A DNA stretch of 64,000 nt, from positions 27,132,722 to 27,196,721 of the forward strand of contig OX291550.1 of NCBI GenBank assembly GCA_946406115.1, read 5' to 3'. Positions 1 to 10,859 of this stretch are shown here, piece by piece; positions within the stretch are counted from its first letter, which is position 1; each line of letters opens with the position of its first letter. Source of the DNA: Apoda limacodes (Eukaryota > Arthropoda > Insecta > Lepidoptera > Limacodidae). Below the pieces are notes generated by a model. The model worked only from the letters and a program-made list of their open reading frames with translations. It was not told where the DNA came from and ran no database searches. Position numbers and translations under genes: made by a program.

Positions 1-947
1 AAACGTGTTTTCTTTCTTTCTACTTTTTAACCTACTTCAAAAAAAGGAGGTTCTCATTTTGGCTTGTATGTTGGTATGTACAGATAGTGAAATATATAGT
101 GAGACGTGTTTAATAAAAGTGAAGATTATCGAATTTTTCTTATATATTAATGTTTTTATCTTATAGGTCTTACTATTTTGATTCCTATTTCCCATTCTGT
201 TTGTCGTTCCAATGTTGTTACGGCTAAATCACTGAACTGATTTTGATGAAACTTAGAGTAAAGATAGATTAACATCCGGCGATAGACAAACGGTATATTA
301 GTAAAGTCCAAGCAAAAAAATTACGGGCAAAAGCTAGTATTTAAAATAAAAATAATGCCTCTACAAAAATAATAGCAACTATTCAGCCCGTTATGCTATT
401 CAAACAAATTTTTATAAATGCATAACATTTAACTTAAAAAATGCACGTTTTAACTGTTGACGCACTGCCATGCCGCACTGATGGGACTATAACGGACTTC
501 TATACAAATCTCGAACCCCTACTTTAACCCCTTAGGGGTTGATTTTGTGCTGTGCGTTGATATATCAGTCAGTCCGTCAGTTGTCCGTCGTCAGTCTGTC
601 AGTCAGTGAGTCGTCAGCCCTTCAGTTAGTCAGTCAGTTACTGAGTAGGTAAATAGGATATATACAGTACATTGAACTATTTTTTTCAATGAGGATCATA
701 TGTTGATGCTTTAAAACGAAAAATGTTAGTGAATTGTAAAATCCCTGGCTGAGTTAGTAATAGGTTATACTCAATGTATAAATCAGTGGGACAAGTAAAA
801 AAATTTGTTGTTCTTTATTTGATGGTTTCTTTGGAATATCTAGGTGGCATTTGAAAAAAGGCAAATTAGTTTATTAGATACTTTCTAATTTGCCCGTGGT
901 TCATTTATAAAATCAGATGTTGGTCTTCGTGGAAAATAAAAAAAAAA
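1..947. other. Gene-free AT-rich flank
   Basis: I see no gene here. Around 227-344 the text resembles the terminal part of common lepidopteran Helitron-type or RTE-type repeats: a stretch of the kind 'gctaaatcactgaactgattttg' style followed by ACGGGCAAAAGCTAG|T at about 323-341. Family assignment is from memory of such repeats and is tentative. Confidence 0.4.
565..643. repeat. Imperfect CAGT/GTCA tetranucleotide tract
   Basis: Irregular runs of GTCAGTCAGTC, CAGTCCGTCAG and similar make an imperfect tetranucleotide microsatellite. No coding potential is visible. Confidence 0.7.
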
Positions 948-3900
948 TCGGCCAAGTGCGAGTCAGACTCGTGCACGAAGGGTTCCGTACTATTATTCAT
1001 AAAAACGGCAAAAAAAAAATACGTCTGTTGTATGGTTCCCCCCCTTAGATATTTGTTTTATTTTAATATAATTATTTATTTTTAAAGTGATGGTCACTTT
1101 ATGTAACTCCATATTATGTGAATATTTTAAGCATCTACTTGTTGCCGTTATCAATATCAAGCAAAAAGGAGCAAAAAAATCACGTTTAATGTATGGGAGC
1201 CACCTTAAATATTAATTTTATTCTGTTTTGTAGTAGCGGCAACAGAAATACATCTTCTGTGAATAGTCTGGTCAACATGTACCTTTTTGGGTGAAATTTT
1301 TGTATAGTCTCCGAAAATTACGATCAAGGTGTCATTCGATTCGGAATATTATGTAGAAAGTTTAAGAAAAAGTTCCAAAAGGGGCCGATGAAAATTGCAA
1401 AAGTTATTAACAATTTAAAAAAAAAAAAAGTAGGTGTTTGTTTTTTTTTGAATATCTCAAAAACTATCAAAGATATTCGAAATTTGAAAAAAGATCTGAA
1501 AAGAGGAGGAAATTTCCTAAAAAAAGGTCCTACCTCCCGGAACTGTATCTTTAATATTTATAATTTTTACGGAGCCCTGAAAATAGCGCTAAAAGCGGGT
1601 AGTCTGGCTTCCGCTCGCGATTTGTCATTCGGACACGGTAACAATAAAAATCATTTTAATATATTAAATATGAATATTAAGGAATAAAAAAAATTTAGTA
1701 CTATTGGGATATATAAATGAACAATAATCCGTAGGCGAAAAATTTTTATCCCCATTTTTCCATTAGTTATGCATTAGTTAATTAACTACTTTTTCTGAAT
1801 AGAATGTTAACAGAAAAAACCTGATTATTATTAAACTACAACCCTAGGATTTTTTTCACTTCGTGGAGTTATTCTTAAAAGGCATTAAAATAGATCCCCG
1901 TTGGAAAAATTTAAAAATGTTAATTTTCCACTTTTTTATTAACAATCGAAAACATAAAAAAATTAAAAACTGCATAAAAGTTATTAAAAAAATTTTGTTT
2001 TTCAAATATTTCAAATTTTATGATTTCTAACGGTTAAAAGTTACATGAAAATATTTTTTTTTAATTTTTTACCGCGATTGTTTAAATAATTGTTATAAAC
2101 AAATGCATTGTTTATAAGATAATCAACAAATTTTTTTTCCTAATCTACTTGTTGATATAAATTATGATTTTTAAGAAAAAAATTATTCCTTAAAAAAATT
2201 TATTTATTGCTACAAAATGCATTTCTTAATTAACAATCGTTTTTTACCACTAAATATAAATATTAAGGAACCATTTTTTCTCTAAAAATCATAAATTCTA
2301 TTGTTCTTAAATATTCTGGAAAAAAAATTTTTTTTTTTTCATTTTTTATTTGTTTATTTAATAAACAATTTGTTATAAACAAATGGATTTTCTTACTTTA
2401 TTTTTTTTTTAATTCGTAATTTAATTATAAAAACAGCTATGTATTATTTTTTATGAAAAAATTTTTTTATCTATTTTTTATATAACTTTTAATATTTTTA
2501 TGTCCTGAAATTTGCCTTTTTATCTCGCTATTTTTCTTTTATAATTGGTATAACTTTTAAACTATTATATATACGACAATTATACTTCAAGTCGTTTTTA
2601 TTCACTATAAATTAATGAACAATTTAAGCTTTTAACTTCAGCTCTAGCTCTATTATTTATGTTAATTATTGACAATTGTTTATAAAAAATAAACCGAATT
2701 TTTTTTTTCTTGTTTTTCTATTCCATAACGTGGTTAAATGTTCATAAATTTATAATTATGAGCCTTTGATGACTTGCATTTTACTAATTTGCTGTTATTA
2801 AAAATTGATTACAATCGTATTTGCATAGACTTTTCCCGAAAAATTTTAAAACTTTTCCATTATGTTAATTACATTTTAACGAGTGTTCTTTTATCAATCT
2901 TTCCATACTAAGATTCTTAATATTATTTTAGAATTTTTTCGGTTTATTTTTTATAAACAATTGTCAATAATTAACATAAATAATAGAGCTAGAGCTGAAG
3001 TTAAAAGCTTAAATTGTTCATTAATTTATAGTGAATAAAAACGACTTGAAGTATAATTGTCGTATATATAATAGTTTAAAAGTTATACCAATTATAAAAG
3101 AAAAATAGCGAGATAAAAAGGCAAATTTCAGGACATAAAAATATTAAAAGTTATATAAAAAATAGATAAAAAAAATTTTTCATAAAAAATAATACATAGC
3201 TGTTTTTATAATTAAATTACGAATTAAAAAAAAAATAAAGTAAGAAAATCCATTTGTTTATAACAAATTGTTTATTAAATAAACAAATAAAAAATGAAAA
3301 AAAAAATTTTTTTTCCAGAATATTTAAGAACAATAGAATTTATGATTTTTAGAGAAAAAATGGTTCCTTAATATTTATATTTAGTGGTAAAAAACGATTG
3401 TTAATTAAGAAATGCATTTTATAGCAATAAATAAATTTTTTTAAGGAATAATTTTTTTCTTAAAAATCATAATTTATATCAACAAGTAGATTAGGAAAAA
3501 AAATTTGTTGATTATCTTATAAACAATGCATTTGTTTATAACAATTATTTAAACAATCGCGGTAAAAAATTAAAAAAAAATATTTTCATGTAACTTTTAA
3601 CCGTTAGAAATCATAAAATTTGAAATATTTGAAAAACAAAATTTTTTTAATAACTTTTATGCAGTTTTTAATTTTTTTATGTTTTCGATTGTTAATAAAA
3701 AAGTGGAAAATTAACATTTTTAAATTTTTCCAACGGGGATCTATTTTAATGCCTTTTAAGAATAACTCCACGAAGTGAAAAAAATCCTAGGGTTGTAGTT
3801 TAATAATAATCAGGTTTTTTCTGTTAACATTCTATTCAGAAAAAGAAGTTAATTAACTAATGCATAACTAATGGAAAAATGGGGATAAAAATTTTTCGCC

Positions 3901-4445
3901 TACGGATTATTGTTCATTTATATATCCCAATAGTACTAAATTTTTTTTATTCCTTAATATTCATATTTAATATATTAAAATGATTTTTATTGTTACCGTG
4001 TCCGAATGACAAATCGCGAGCGGAAGCCAGACTACCCGCTTTTAGCGCTATTTTCAGGGCTCCGTAAAAATTATAAATATTAAAGATACAGTTCCGGGAG
4101 GTAGGACCTTTTTTTAGGAAATTTCCTCCTCTTTTCAGATCTTTTTTCAAATTTCGAATATCTTTGATAGTTTTTGAGATATTCAAAAAAAAACAAACAC
4201 CTTTTTTTTTTTTTTTTAAATTGTTAATAACTTTTGCAATTTTCATCGGCCCCTTTTGGAACTTTTTCTTAAACTTTCTACATAATATTCCGAATCGAAT
4301 GACACCTTGATCGTAATTTTCGGAGACTATACAAAAATTTCACCCAAAAAGGTACATGTTGACCAGACTAGAAAATTTCAAATGTCTAACTATCACGGTT
4401 CATGAGATTCCGCTAATTTCTCTTTGGGTACGGCACCCTAAAAAC
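948..4445 (+). repeat. Dispersed lepidopteran repeat (TCGGCCAAGTGCGAG family), split by a palindromic element
   Basis: The left part (948-1263) starts TCGGCCAAGTGCGAG and runs to CTTCTGTGAA. The right part resumes at 4371 with GAAAATTTCAAATGTCTAAC and ends at CTTTGGGTACGGCACCCTA. Other copies in the window (7953-8160 reversed, 44650-45966 reversed) read continuously through CTTCTGTGAAAAT, which gives the pre-insertion sequence. The full unit without its insert is about 390 bp and encodes nothing obvious. I know it as a very abundant lepidopteran repeat; its superfamily is not clear to me. Confidence 0.75.
1264..4370. mobile_element. 3.1-kb palindromic (foldback) element
   Basis: Arms 1264-2698 and about 2939-4370 are inverted copies of each other with very few differences (for example the length of an A-run near 1421/4205), separated by a unique AT-rich spacer of about 240 bp. 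The coordinates mirror exactly: each arm position and its partner sum to about 5634. The outer ends read TAGTCTGGTCAACATG and its complement. The element is flanked by GAA on both sides (1261-1263 and 4371-4373); removing it with one GAA restores the uninterrupted host repeat seen elsewhere. Each arm has a 99-codon open frame (1388-1687 plus, 3947-4246 minus) of lysine/asparagine-rich sequence that I do not recognise; it is probably incidental. An assembly foldback artefact is argued against by the target-site duplication and the unique spacer. Confidence 0.85.
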
Positions 4446-4465
4446 TATGGCTTGACATAGATTGA

Positions 4466-4838
4466 CAAAAAAAAAAAAACGAGTTGCACTCCGGGAGTGC
4501 CGGCAGAAGTGAAAACCTTTACACACGATTCGCGCTTAACACTCAAATATGTCACAAGACATGTCTTTGACATTGTCAAGAAATAATAATGTTTGTTTAT
4601 TTACTTTTTTGACGGAGTATATTTGACATCGCAATCTGTCATAGAATTAAAATTCCATATCCAACCTGCCTGTACTACTCATAATCGCGAATACTAAAAA
4701 TAAAAAATTATAATAGGCGTGGCATTACGGTTTCCGTCTTACGAATTTCCACGATTAGGACACGTGACCTGACGCGAGTTTATCATTTTTTACCCATACC
4801 AAAAAAAGTGCACAACGCCGCTAAAGAAGTTTTCACTT
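4466..4838. repeat. Dispersed repeat with inverted GAAGTGAAAAC ends
   Basis: Opens with GAGTTGCACTCCGGGAGTGC and has GAAGTGAAAAC near 4507, with the complement GTTTTCACTTC at about 4828-4838. The left part recurs at 37224-37430. A non-autonomous repeat of a family common in Lepidoptera; superfamily unknown to me. Confidence 0.5.
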
Positions 4839-4882
4839 CAAAAAAAACCATTGCTATTAATCGTAATATTATTAACATTGTA

Positions 4883-5054
4883 ACGTGACAACTTGTGCCT
4901 TTCACTTTTTATGTCTGTCTCTCTCGCTCTTAGGCGGGCTAACCATGCCGCGTGCCTCTCACTCGCTCTCATTGTGAGCGCATAACGTGAGCGGAGCGTA
5001 ACGCAGTTTCTTGAAGTGTCACCCGGCAAACCAATTTATAAGACGTTGTCACGT
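4883..5054. mobile_element. 172-bp MITE, copy 1
   Basis: Terminal inverted repeat ACGTGACAAC (4883-4892) and GTTGTCACGT (5045-5054). An inverted copy of the same 172-bp length lies at 30187-30358 inside the second P-type element. No coding capacity; the target-site duplication is unclear. Confidence 0.75.
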
Positions 5055-5301
5055 CAAAATGAAAATTATCATGTCATCAATAGGCAAAATAGGTACTTAT
5101 GTAATTTGTTCAATAATGGCTCATTTATGTTAGAAACTATATCCCTTATTATAAGAAAAACCTACCTGTGTCGGACATCCCATATATCTATCTCAAACTT
5201 CTCTTGAGAAAAAATATTGTAATAGGTCGCTAAATTTGCGTTTTCATTACGTTTTTAGACCTAGAGAATCGTTTGCCATTATTTTTAGAGTGATTTCACT
5301 A

Positions 5302-5348
5302 TGTCTCTCTCTCTCTCTGTCTTTGTGTGTGTGTGTGTGTGTGTGTGT
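5302..5348. repeat. (TC)n/(TG)n microsatellite
   Basis: A TC run passes into a TG run of about 11 units. The open frame across it is low-complexity and is not a gene. Confidence 0.9.
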
Positions 5349-5811
5349 TAGCTTTTTTGCGCATCGATATCTTAAGAACCAATGGACCAAATTGCTCTCG
5401 TGTCCAAATCAATCGATACGCTTTGTCATGACTTAAATCTAAAAAGAGTGTGAGCAATATCGGTCCAGCGATTTGTTTTTTATTGCTAACAAAACTGATG
5501 ATTTAAAAAAGCAATAATAATTTTCATGTAAAAATTCTAAGATATAAAAATATTCTATAGAGAAGTTGCTTGCGATACTTGCTAACGAACTAATTTTTTT
5601 TTATTAATTTCAAAAGTGTAGAAGCCACTTTGTTCGGCGTGCTTTCAGTCCGCGAGGCTAAATCACACTGAAGCAAAGAGAATATAATCACTACGTTCAC
5701 TGAAGTTGACAGCCGTGAGTAGCCAGCCGTCCCGACACGGTGTTTCAAACGACCTTGAAACAAGGTCAATAAGATGATAGTCTTGTTGATGGCAGTCTAG
5801 CGGGCGTTTTA

Positions 5812-6040
5812 GGGTCGTACAATTTTATTTATATTTTAATTTTAAGTTAGAACTTGTCCCTTCCTTTTATGTCCTCTCTCAGTTAAAGTTATTTATTTAT
5901 TTTCAGGTTTGCTTGTTTATTCCTACATTTATACAAGTAAAAAAAATATATACAATATTAATCTTAAACATAAATTAGCACAATTTTAAAGTAAACACAA
6001 CTTGCATAGTCTTATTTGGGTTGATCTTTACTTGTCATAA
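5812..6040 (+). repeat. Dispersed repeat, partner of 9799-10010
   Basis: The stretch from GGTCGTACAATTTT through TTGTCCCTTCC and then ATTTGGGTTGA recurs in the same orientation at 9799-10010. At 6041 this copy is interrupted by the inverted-repeat element that follows. Confidence 0.6.
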
Positions 6041-7890
6041 AGATCGGAATAGGCAGACTCTATTTGCCTAAACTTAGTAGAACAGAGTCTAAATTTGGAG
6101 ACTTCCTTACAATTTTTTTTTTTTTCGGGACTATCGTCCTGGGTTCGAGACATGATTTAAATATACTAAAAATAAAGTTATTTGAAACAGAAAGATTAAA
6201 TTTACCTATAATTTTCAAATATAGAATTGTTAGGATCACCAAATTTTAGAAATATATAATGAAATACGTAATTTTTTTAATAAAGGTTTTTTATGTTATA
6301 AAGTTACCACAGGCTAACGTATTTGGGCTAGTGTTAAAATTTCAAAGATTTCATAAGAAAAAAAAGGAGTGTATTGTTTTTTGTGTTCATGTATGTCATT
6401 TACCTTTACTGTATATCGAAAATACGGACAGATATCCAAACGCCTCCTCGCATCATCACTTGCGTCACCTACAATCATTTGTGACGTCTCTGAACTCATG
6501 ACCTTTGTGACCCTGAACATTTAGATACTGAGCTGGCACACGTTCATGAAGCACTTAAAAGAAACGGGTACAAAACGAGTAGAAGAAATTCAGTTCGCTG
6601 TAACAAATGTACGAAGAATCCAAAGGTTGGCAGACAGCCAGCGTTCATGCCCTACATCGAAGGAGTAAAGGATAAAATTGGATCGCTTTTGAATAAATTC
6701 TCCATTAAGACTTTATATGTTCCGTTCTCCATAGTTGAACAGCAGGTGCGCACGCCATAGACGTATTACCGTACCAAACACCAGGTGTTAACAAAATTTA
6801 CTGCAGCCGCAGCAGTTCTTACATTGGCCAGACCAAACGCACAAATACGGACAGGGTCAAGGAACATATTGCAGCTGTAAAGTATTGCCAGACGACAAAA
6901 TCAGCTTTAGCAGAAAATCTGAGTAACTCAAGGTTTTGTCCACCGATCGCCAATATTACCGTAGATTGCTACGCGAGGCGATTGAAATAAAAAAGCATAA
7001 GAACTTCAATCGTGAAGATGGATACCAACTGTGACCTACATGGAATCCAGTCATAGGAAAATACAGCTCTCGAGTTTTTCCAACGAACGCACCCAAGACA
7101 TCGTAAGTTTGGTGTGTAGTGATTATGACAAATATCAAGTCTCCACTCGAAGTCGCATACGCCGTGCACTGCCAGTCTACCCGTGACCAAGGCTGGTGTA
7201 ACCCAGCCGAAACGTCGGGGAAAAGGTATTTTATCCAATAACGACGCGTTTAATCTCGTTGTATTTTTTTTTAAATGAACTGTAACTAATCGCACTTTGT
7301 CAGAAAGACTACAATAGATATTATATACCTGCTTTGCCCTATCATGCAGGTATATATTTGTAACTCTTACTGTAGGATCAGAATACATTACTAAAAAATG
7401 AAACTGATAATAGATTTAAACTGGTTTTGTGCTGTTTTTATATTCAAATGTCTATTCAAAAACTTGCATACCTTACTCATTACAAGTGTTTATTAATTTT
7501 TAACTTTTATAAAAAAAAGTATTATATTAAAAAAAGGGATTATTTTTATTGCCTTTCGCGCTACGTGGAAAATGCCTCGGGGCAAAAATTACTCGCACGA
7601 GAGAGTATAATGACATAAAGTGATTTGATTGATTTATCCGTCTGGTGTGACGGCAACGTCCCTGTTTTGAGTCAGTCAAAGTAGTACGTCAACTGAAAAG
7701 GGTTAAAATATGTGCCTAGTAGTAGACAAATATTCAATACGATAGCTTTAGGAATATTTCATTTTTAACTTAGGTGATATCCCGAAACCCGGGATGGTTG
7801 TCCCGAAAAAAAATGTTGTCGTAAGGAAGTCTCCAATTTCTGTCTCTGTTCCTTTAAGTTAAGGTAAATTTAGTCTGCCTATTCCGATCT
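6041..7890. mobile_element. Element with ~120-bp diverged terminal inverted repeats
   Basis: The left end (6041-6160) starts AGATCGGAATAGGCAGACT; the complement of the right end (about 7773-7890) starts AGATCGGAATAGGCAGACT and continues through GGAGACTTCCTTAC and a T-run to TCGGGAC. The arms match at roughly four bases in five. The inside includes a Penelope-like fragment. No clean target-site duplication is visible. Confidence 0.55.
6520..7217 (+). pseudogene. Penelope-like element fragment (GIY-YIG end)
   Basis: The conceptual translation, broken by stops and frameshifts, contains HLDTELAHVHEALKRNGY, then IYCSRSSSYIGQTKRT and VKEHIAAVK, then ARRLK-like text leading to an NREDGY-type end. 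This order matches the C-terminal GIY-YIG endonuclease region of Penelope-like retroelements, which nicks target DNA during insertion. At 7191-7208 GGCTGG and CCAGCC can pair and are followed by GAAACGTCGG, the arrangement of stem II and the 3' core of the hammerhead ribozymes of these elements. The CUGANGA box expected before the stem is not intact (TGACCAA region). The element is dead; no reverse transcriptase domain is seen here. Confidence 0.6.
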
Positions 7891-7952
7891 TTAGCTCATC
7901 ATTGACGAAACAATGTCATTTTCAATACTGTCAACTAATTGGGTGGTCCATT

Positions 7953-8160
7953 TTTAGGGTTCCGTACCCAAAGGGTAATAAGTATTATTACTAAGATTTC
8001 GCTGTGCGTCCGTCCGTCTGTCACCAGGCTTGATGGTTAGACAGTTGAGATTTTCACAGAAGATGTATTTCTGTTGCCGCTATAATTACAAATAATAAAA
8101 AAGAATCTATTTAAAAATTTGTCTTACAAATTTAATAATAGAAAATATGTCCTGCGTAAT
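7953..8160 (-). repeat. Truncated TCGGCC-family repeat
   Basis: Reads TTAGGGTTCCGTACCCAAAG, then GTCCGTCCGTCTGTCACC, then TTCACAGAAGATGTATTTC, the 3' half of the family in reverse orientation. It supplies the uninterrupted sequence used to date the palindrome insertion. Confidence 0.75.
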
Positions 8161-8439
8161 AAATGTCAAATTTTTTTGTTCTTTAAAAATATTTTTTGCT
8201 TGTGTAGGATAATAATAATAATCCTACCAATAATGGAGACACGGGAGATAATATTACAGCGCGTTGTTTAAGTATAAAACACGTTTCCAATCTGCAGCTG
8301 TGCCCCAGAATTCAATTGCATTACTTAGCTATGAGTAGATGGGTACCTACTGAAAAGTAGCAGGCCCGGAGGATACTAGAATGAAGCACTACATAAATTT
8401 GAGAAACGTGTATTACATTGTATAAGCCATGGTCAATAG

Positions 8440-8670
8440 TTAAACCTTAAAAATTTGATGTATTAGATTGAGGTAATAAAACATCATCAATGTTAATTGA
8501 TAGAGGTCTCGGTGGGCAGTTTTATTCAAATTTAGCACAAGGCCGTTTCCTAAAAACCACTTCTTGAGTTTTGTAACATCGTTTTTTCGTTGTTGTTCAA
8601 GGTTTAAAGATGAATCACTCGATATTAGGTTGGATATCGCAAGCATCATCAGCAAAATATATATTATCTA
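8440..8670 (-). pseudogene. LINE reverse-transcriptase fragment (CR1-like)
   Basis: On the minus strand the frame reads FADDA-like text, then LEQQRKNDVTKLKKWFLGN and GLVLNLNKT, the stretch just after the catalytic (Y/F)ADD box of CR1/jockey-type LINEs. About 75 codons survive with no flanking domains. Confidence 0.6.
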
Positions 8671-9022
8671 ACTAAATAATACATATTTCCGATAACAGCG
8701 TTCGGTAGATCGTTTGATATGAAGTTTTTAAATAGTTTTGAAATAGAAGATCGAAAGAAACATTTTTAGGCACAAGATCGTTTTGAATATTATGAACTCA
8801 TTTTATCCAAATATCTATTATACGTAAATAATAAAAATTCCATAAAACCACTGAAAGTTTATTGTATTGCCGGTTTTGTTTATGTTGCGTTTTCTTTAGA
8901 ATAATAAGGTAGTGTAGTCTAGTCTACAATTAATCAGGCCTATTAAATACTATCTTTAAAGATAAGAGTGAAAATTCATTTCTTACATATACACAACATA
9001 ATAAAGTCATAACATAGCATAC

Positions 9023-9259
9023 CTGTCTTGGTGCAATTCTGCTCTCTATAATTTCAAACATCAACTGATGCAATTCTGTAGGGTTATCTCTCAAGATTCT
9101 GTCACTTTGCAAAATGGAACAACGACATAAAAGGCATACATTATGGTCCCCTAGTTGACTTAGTTCGGGTTTTTGATCGTCAATGCCAGAGACTTCTTGT
9201 AAATCGCGATTAATGGCAAGGTCTGTTCATGCTTCACAAATATAATCATCTTCAGTAAT
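9023..9259 (-). pseudogene. Relic exon of a cysteine-rich (zinc-binding-like) protein
   Basis: A 79-codon minus-strand exon lies between an acceptor (TTTTCAG, 9262-9260) and a donor (CAG|GTATGC, 9023/9022). It reads ITEDDYICEA, stop (TGA), then TDLAINRDLQEVSGIDD, QLGDHNVCLLCRC, SDRILRDNPTELHQLMFEI and ESRIAPRQ. The TGA sits where a Cys would complete a CxxC pair (CEAC), and VCLLC is a second CxxC. This resembles zinc-finger-associated N-terminal domains of insect DNA-binding or transposon proteins, but I cannot name the family. No neighbouring exons were found. Confidence 0.4.
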
Positions 9260-9519
9260 CTGAAAAGGGCGAAATTAAAGACTGAACTAGAGAGAAGAGC
9301 ACAATGTTTAGATTCTTTGTGAAAAAAATGGTATGTATTTCTGTAAATATTGATACTTACGACTTGAGGATAAACCCAGTTACAAAGTAATGTATCACTA
9401 CAGTTATACCCTACCCTTGTTCGACTCTTCCCTGGCTCAGATGGCGTTCCTCACTTTGCTGAAGTTTTAGTAGGCAACTCGATTCTTACGAGAGCTGTCG
9501 CGATTGCCGATTTCTTAGG

Positions 9520-9611
9520 GTACAAAACAATCCCCCACCCCAGGCAGATCTATGCTGTATACAGTGTCTCAGTCAGACCCGATCTGCTTGGGGTGGGGGA
9601 TTGTTTTGTGC
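9520..9611. ncRNA. 92-nt perfect-stem hairpin (candidate small-RNA precursor)
   Basis: Arm 9520-9550 and arm 9581-9611 are 31 bases each and pair end to end; the only two differences are both G-U wobbles in RNA. The loop is 30 bases (9551-9580). The stem contains the GC-rich core AATCCCCCACCCC in AT-rich surroundings. Size and shape fit a pre-miRNA or a short hairpin siRNA source, but a tiny inverted-repeat transposon is also possible; no expression evidence is available. Confidence 0.45.
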
Positions 9612-9798
9612 CGTTGCTATCAGGGCCACGCCTTACGCACGAAACGCTAGTTTACGAACTCAGCCTTTTTCATTCCGGCAATACTGTGCGGTTGACATTA
9701 GTCCTAATAAACCTATTGTAAAAACAAAAAGTTCGTGTCTATTTTACTTATTGTGTATGTGCAAGTGCCAATAATTGGCAAGGAAGTATACTTAATTA
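9612..9798. other. Unassigned intergenic sequence
   Basis: Nothing coding or clearly repetitive was recognised between the hairpin and the next dispersed repeat. Confidence 0.5.
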
Positions 9799-10010
9799 AG
9801 GTCGTACAATTTTGTTTATATTTTAATTTTAAGTACTTGTCCCTTCCTCTTATGTCCTCGCTCAGGTTGTAATTTAGGGATCCCTTAGGTCCCCTTAGAA
9901 GACATAGGACAGACAAACGTGGTCCATATAGGAACATCAAAAGAACAATTAAGGTAAGTCGCCTTATAGTCTAATTTGGGTTGACCTGTACCTGTTATCA
10001 TTGACATTGA
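9799..10010 (+). repeat. Dispersed repeat, partner of 5812-6040
   Basis: Shares GGTCGTACAATTTT, TTGTCCCTTCC and ATTTGGGTTGAC with 5812-6040 but is not interrupted after that point, so it shows what the other copy looked like before insertion. Confidence 0.6.
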
Positions 10011-10777
10011 TAATTGCTTCCCAGGGAAAATCGTTTCCCAAGGAGGTAAAGTACTGTCTTCCTCCCTTTGTTTAGGTTACTTTAATATCACATCTATTCA
10101 AAAAGAGCTGGTTGATTTCTCGTAAACAGGGGATAAAGTGCAACATTAATCCTTAGAGACGCAAAGTGATTTCAATTTGGAATGAAGACATTTTTAGTAA
10201 ATGTTCCAATCACCAAAGAGTTCGATCAAGAACGTTGTATGAACAACTAGCTATATAACAAAACTGGCTAGCCGCGCGCGGACCAAATAAAAAAAAGTTT
10301 ATGAAGAAGTAAATGTATTCCGAATTGTTTACTCAAATTCATTTTTATGATGATACTTTTATAAAAAAATAGTGCGTTTTCTTTAAGTAGTGATAATAAA
10401 ATAAATAAAGGTACTATTCTTTTACTATTTATAGGTTACGCACACCAGTTTTTTCATATAAGGTGATAATAAGTAGAGTGTATCACTTGGAAGCAAAATT
10501 ATTTTACCTCGTGCTGTGCACCCTCCTTTAAATACCTCGCTACGCTTCGGATTCATATTTTATACTTTCGATATTTTGCAGCTGTCGCTATCGCAATGAG
10601 CTAGGTTCGTAATGTGTTGTTTGGCCAAAAATAGAAGAATCGCGTCATAAAATCTTGTGACTTTAGTCACTGACCTAGGACAAAATACAGGTCTTAGAAG
10701 TAAGCATACCATTTTTAGTCAAATGCAAAACAAGTTATACCAAAATTTTCCGTTTTTTATCCGTTATATGCAAAAAT
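10011..10777. other. Unassigned intergenic sequence
   Basis: AT-rich, with a short GC-richer patch around 10500-10555 (CTCGCTACGCTTCGG). No gene recognised. Confidence 0.5.
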
Positions 10778-10859
10778 TTGCCGTTGAGCTATTTTTCAAA
10801 AATATCCCATCCCTATCTAAATTTAACTACGGACAAAAAACAAATAGCAACATACATGC

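Noticed and set aside
1388..4246. Pair of identical 99-codon ORFs in the palindrome arms
   Set aside because: Lys/Asn/Phe-rich low-complexity frames in AT-rich repeat DNA, with no known motif; identical only because the arms are copies.
5236..5436. 66-codon ORF across TC/TG repeats
   Set aside because: Low-complexity translation of a microsatellite.
6969..7388. 139-codon minus-strand ORF
   Set aside because: Antisense to the Penelope fragment and its flank.
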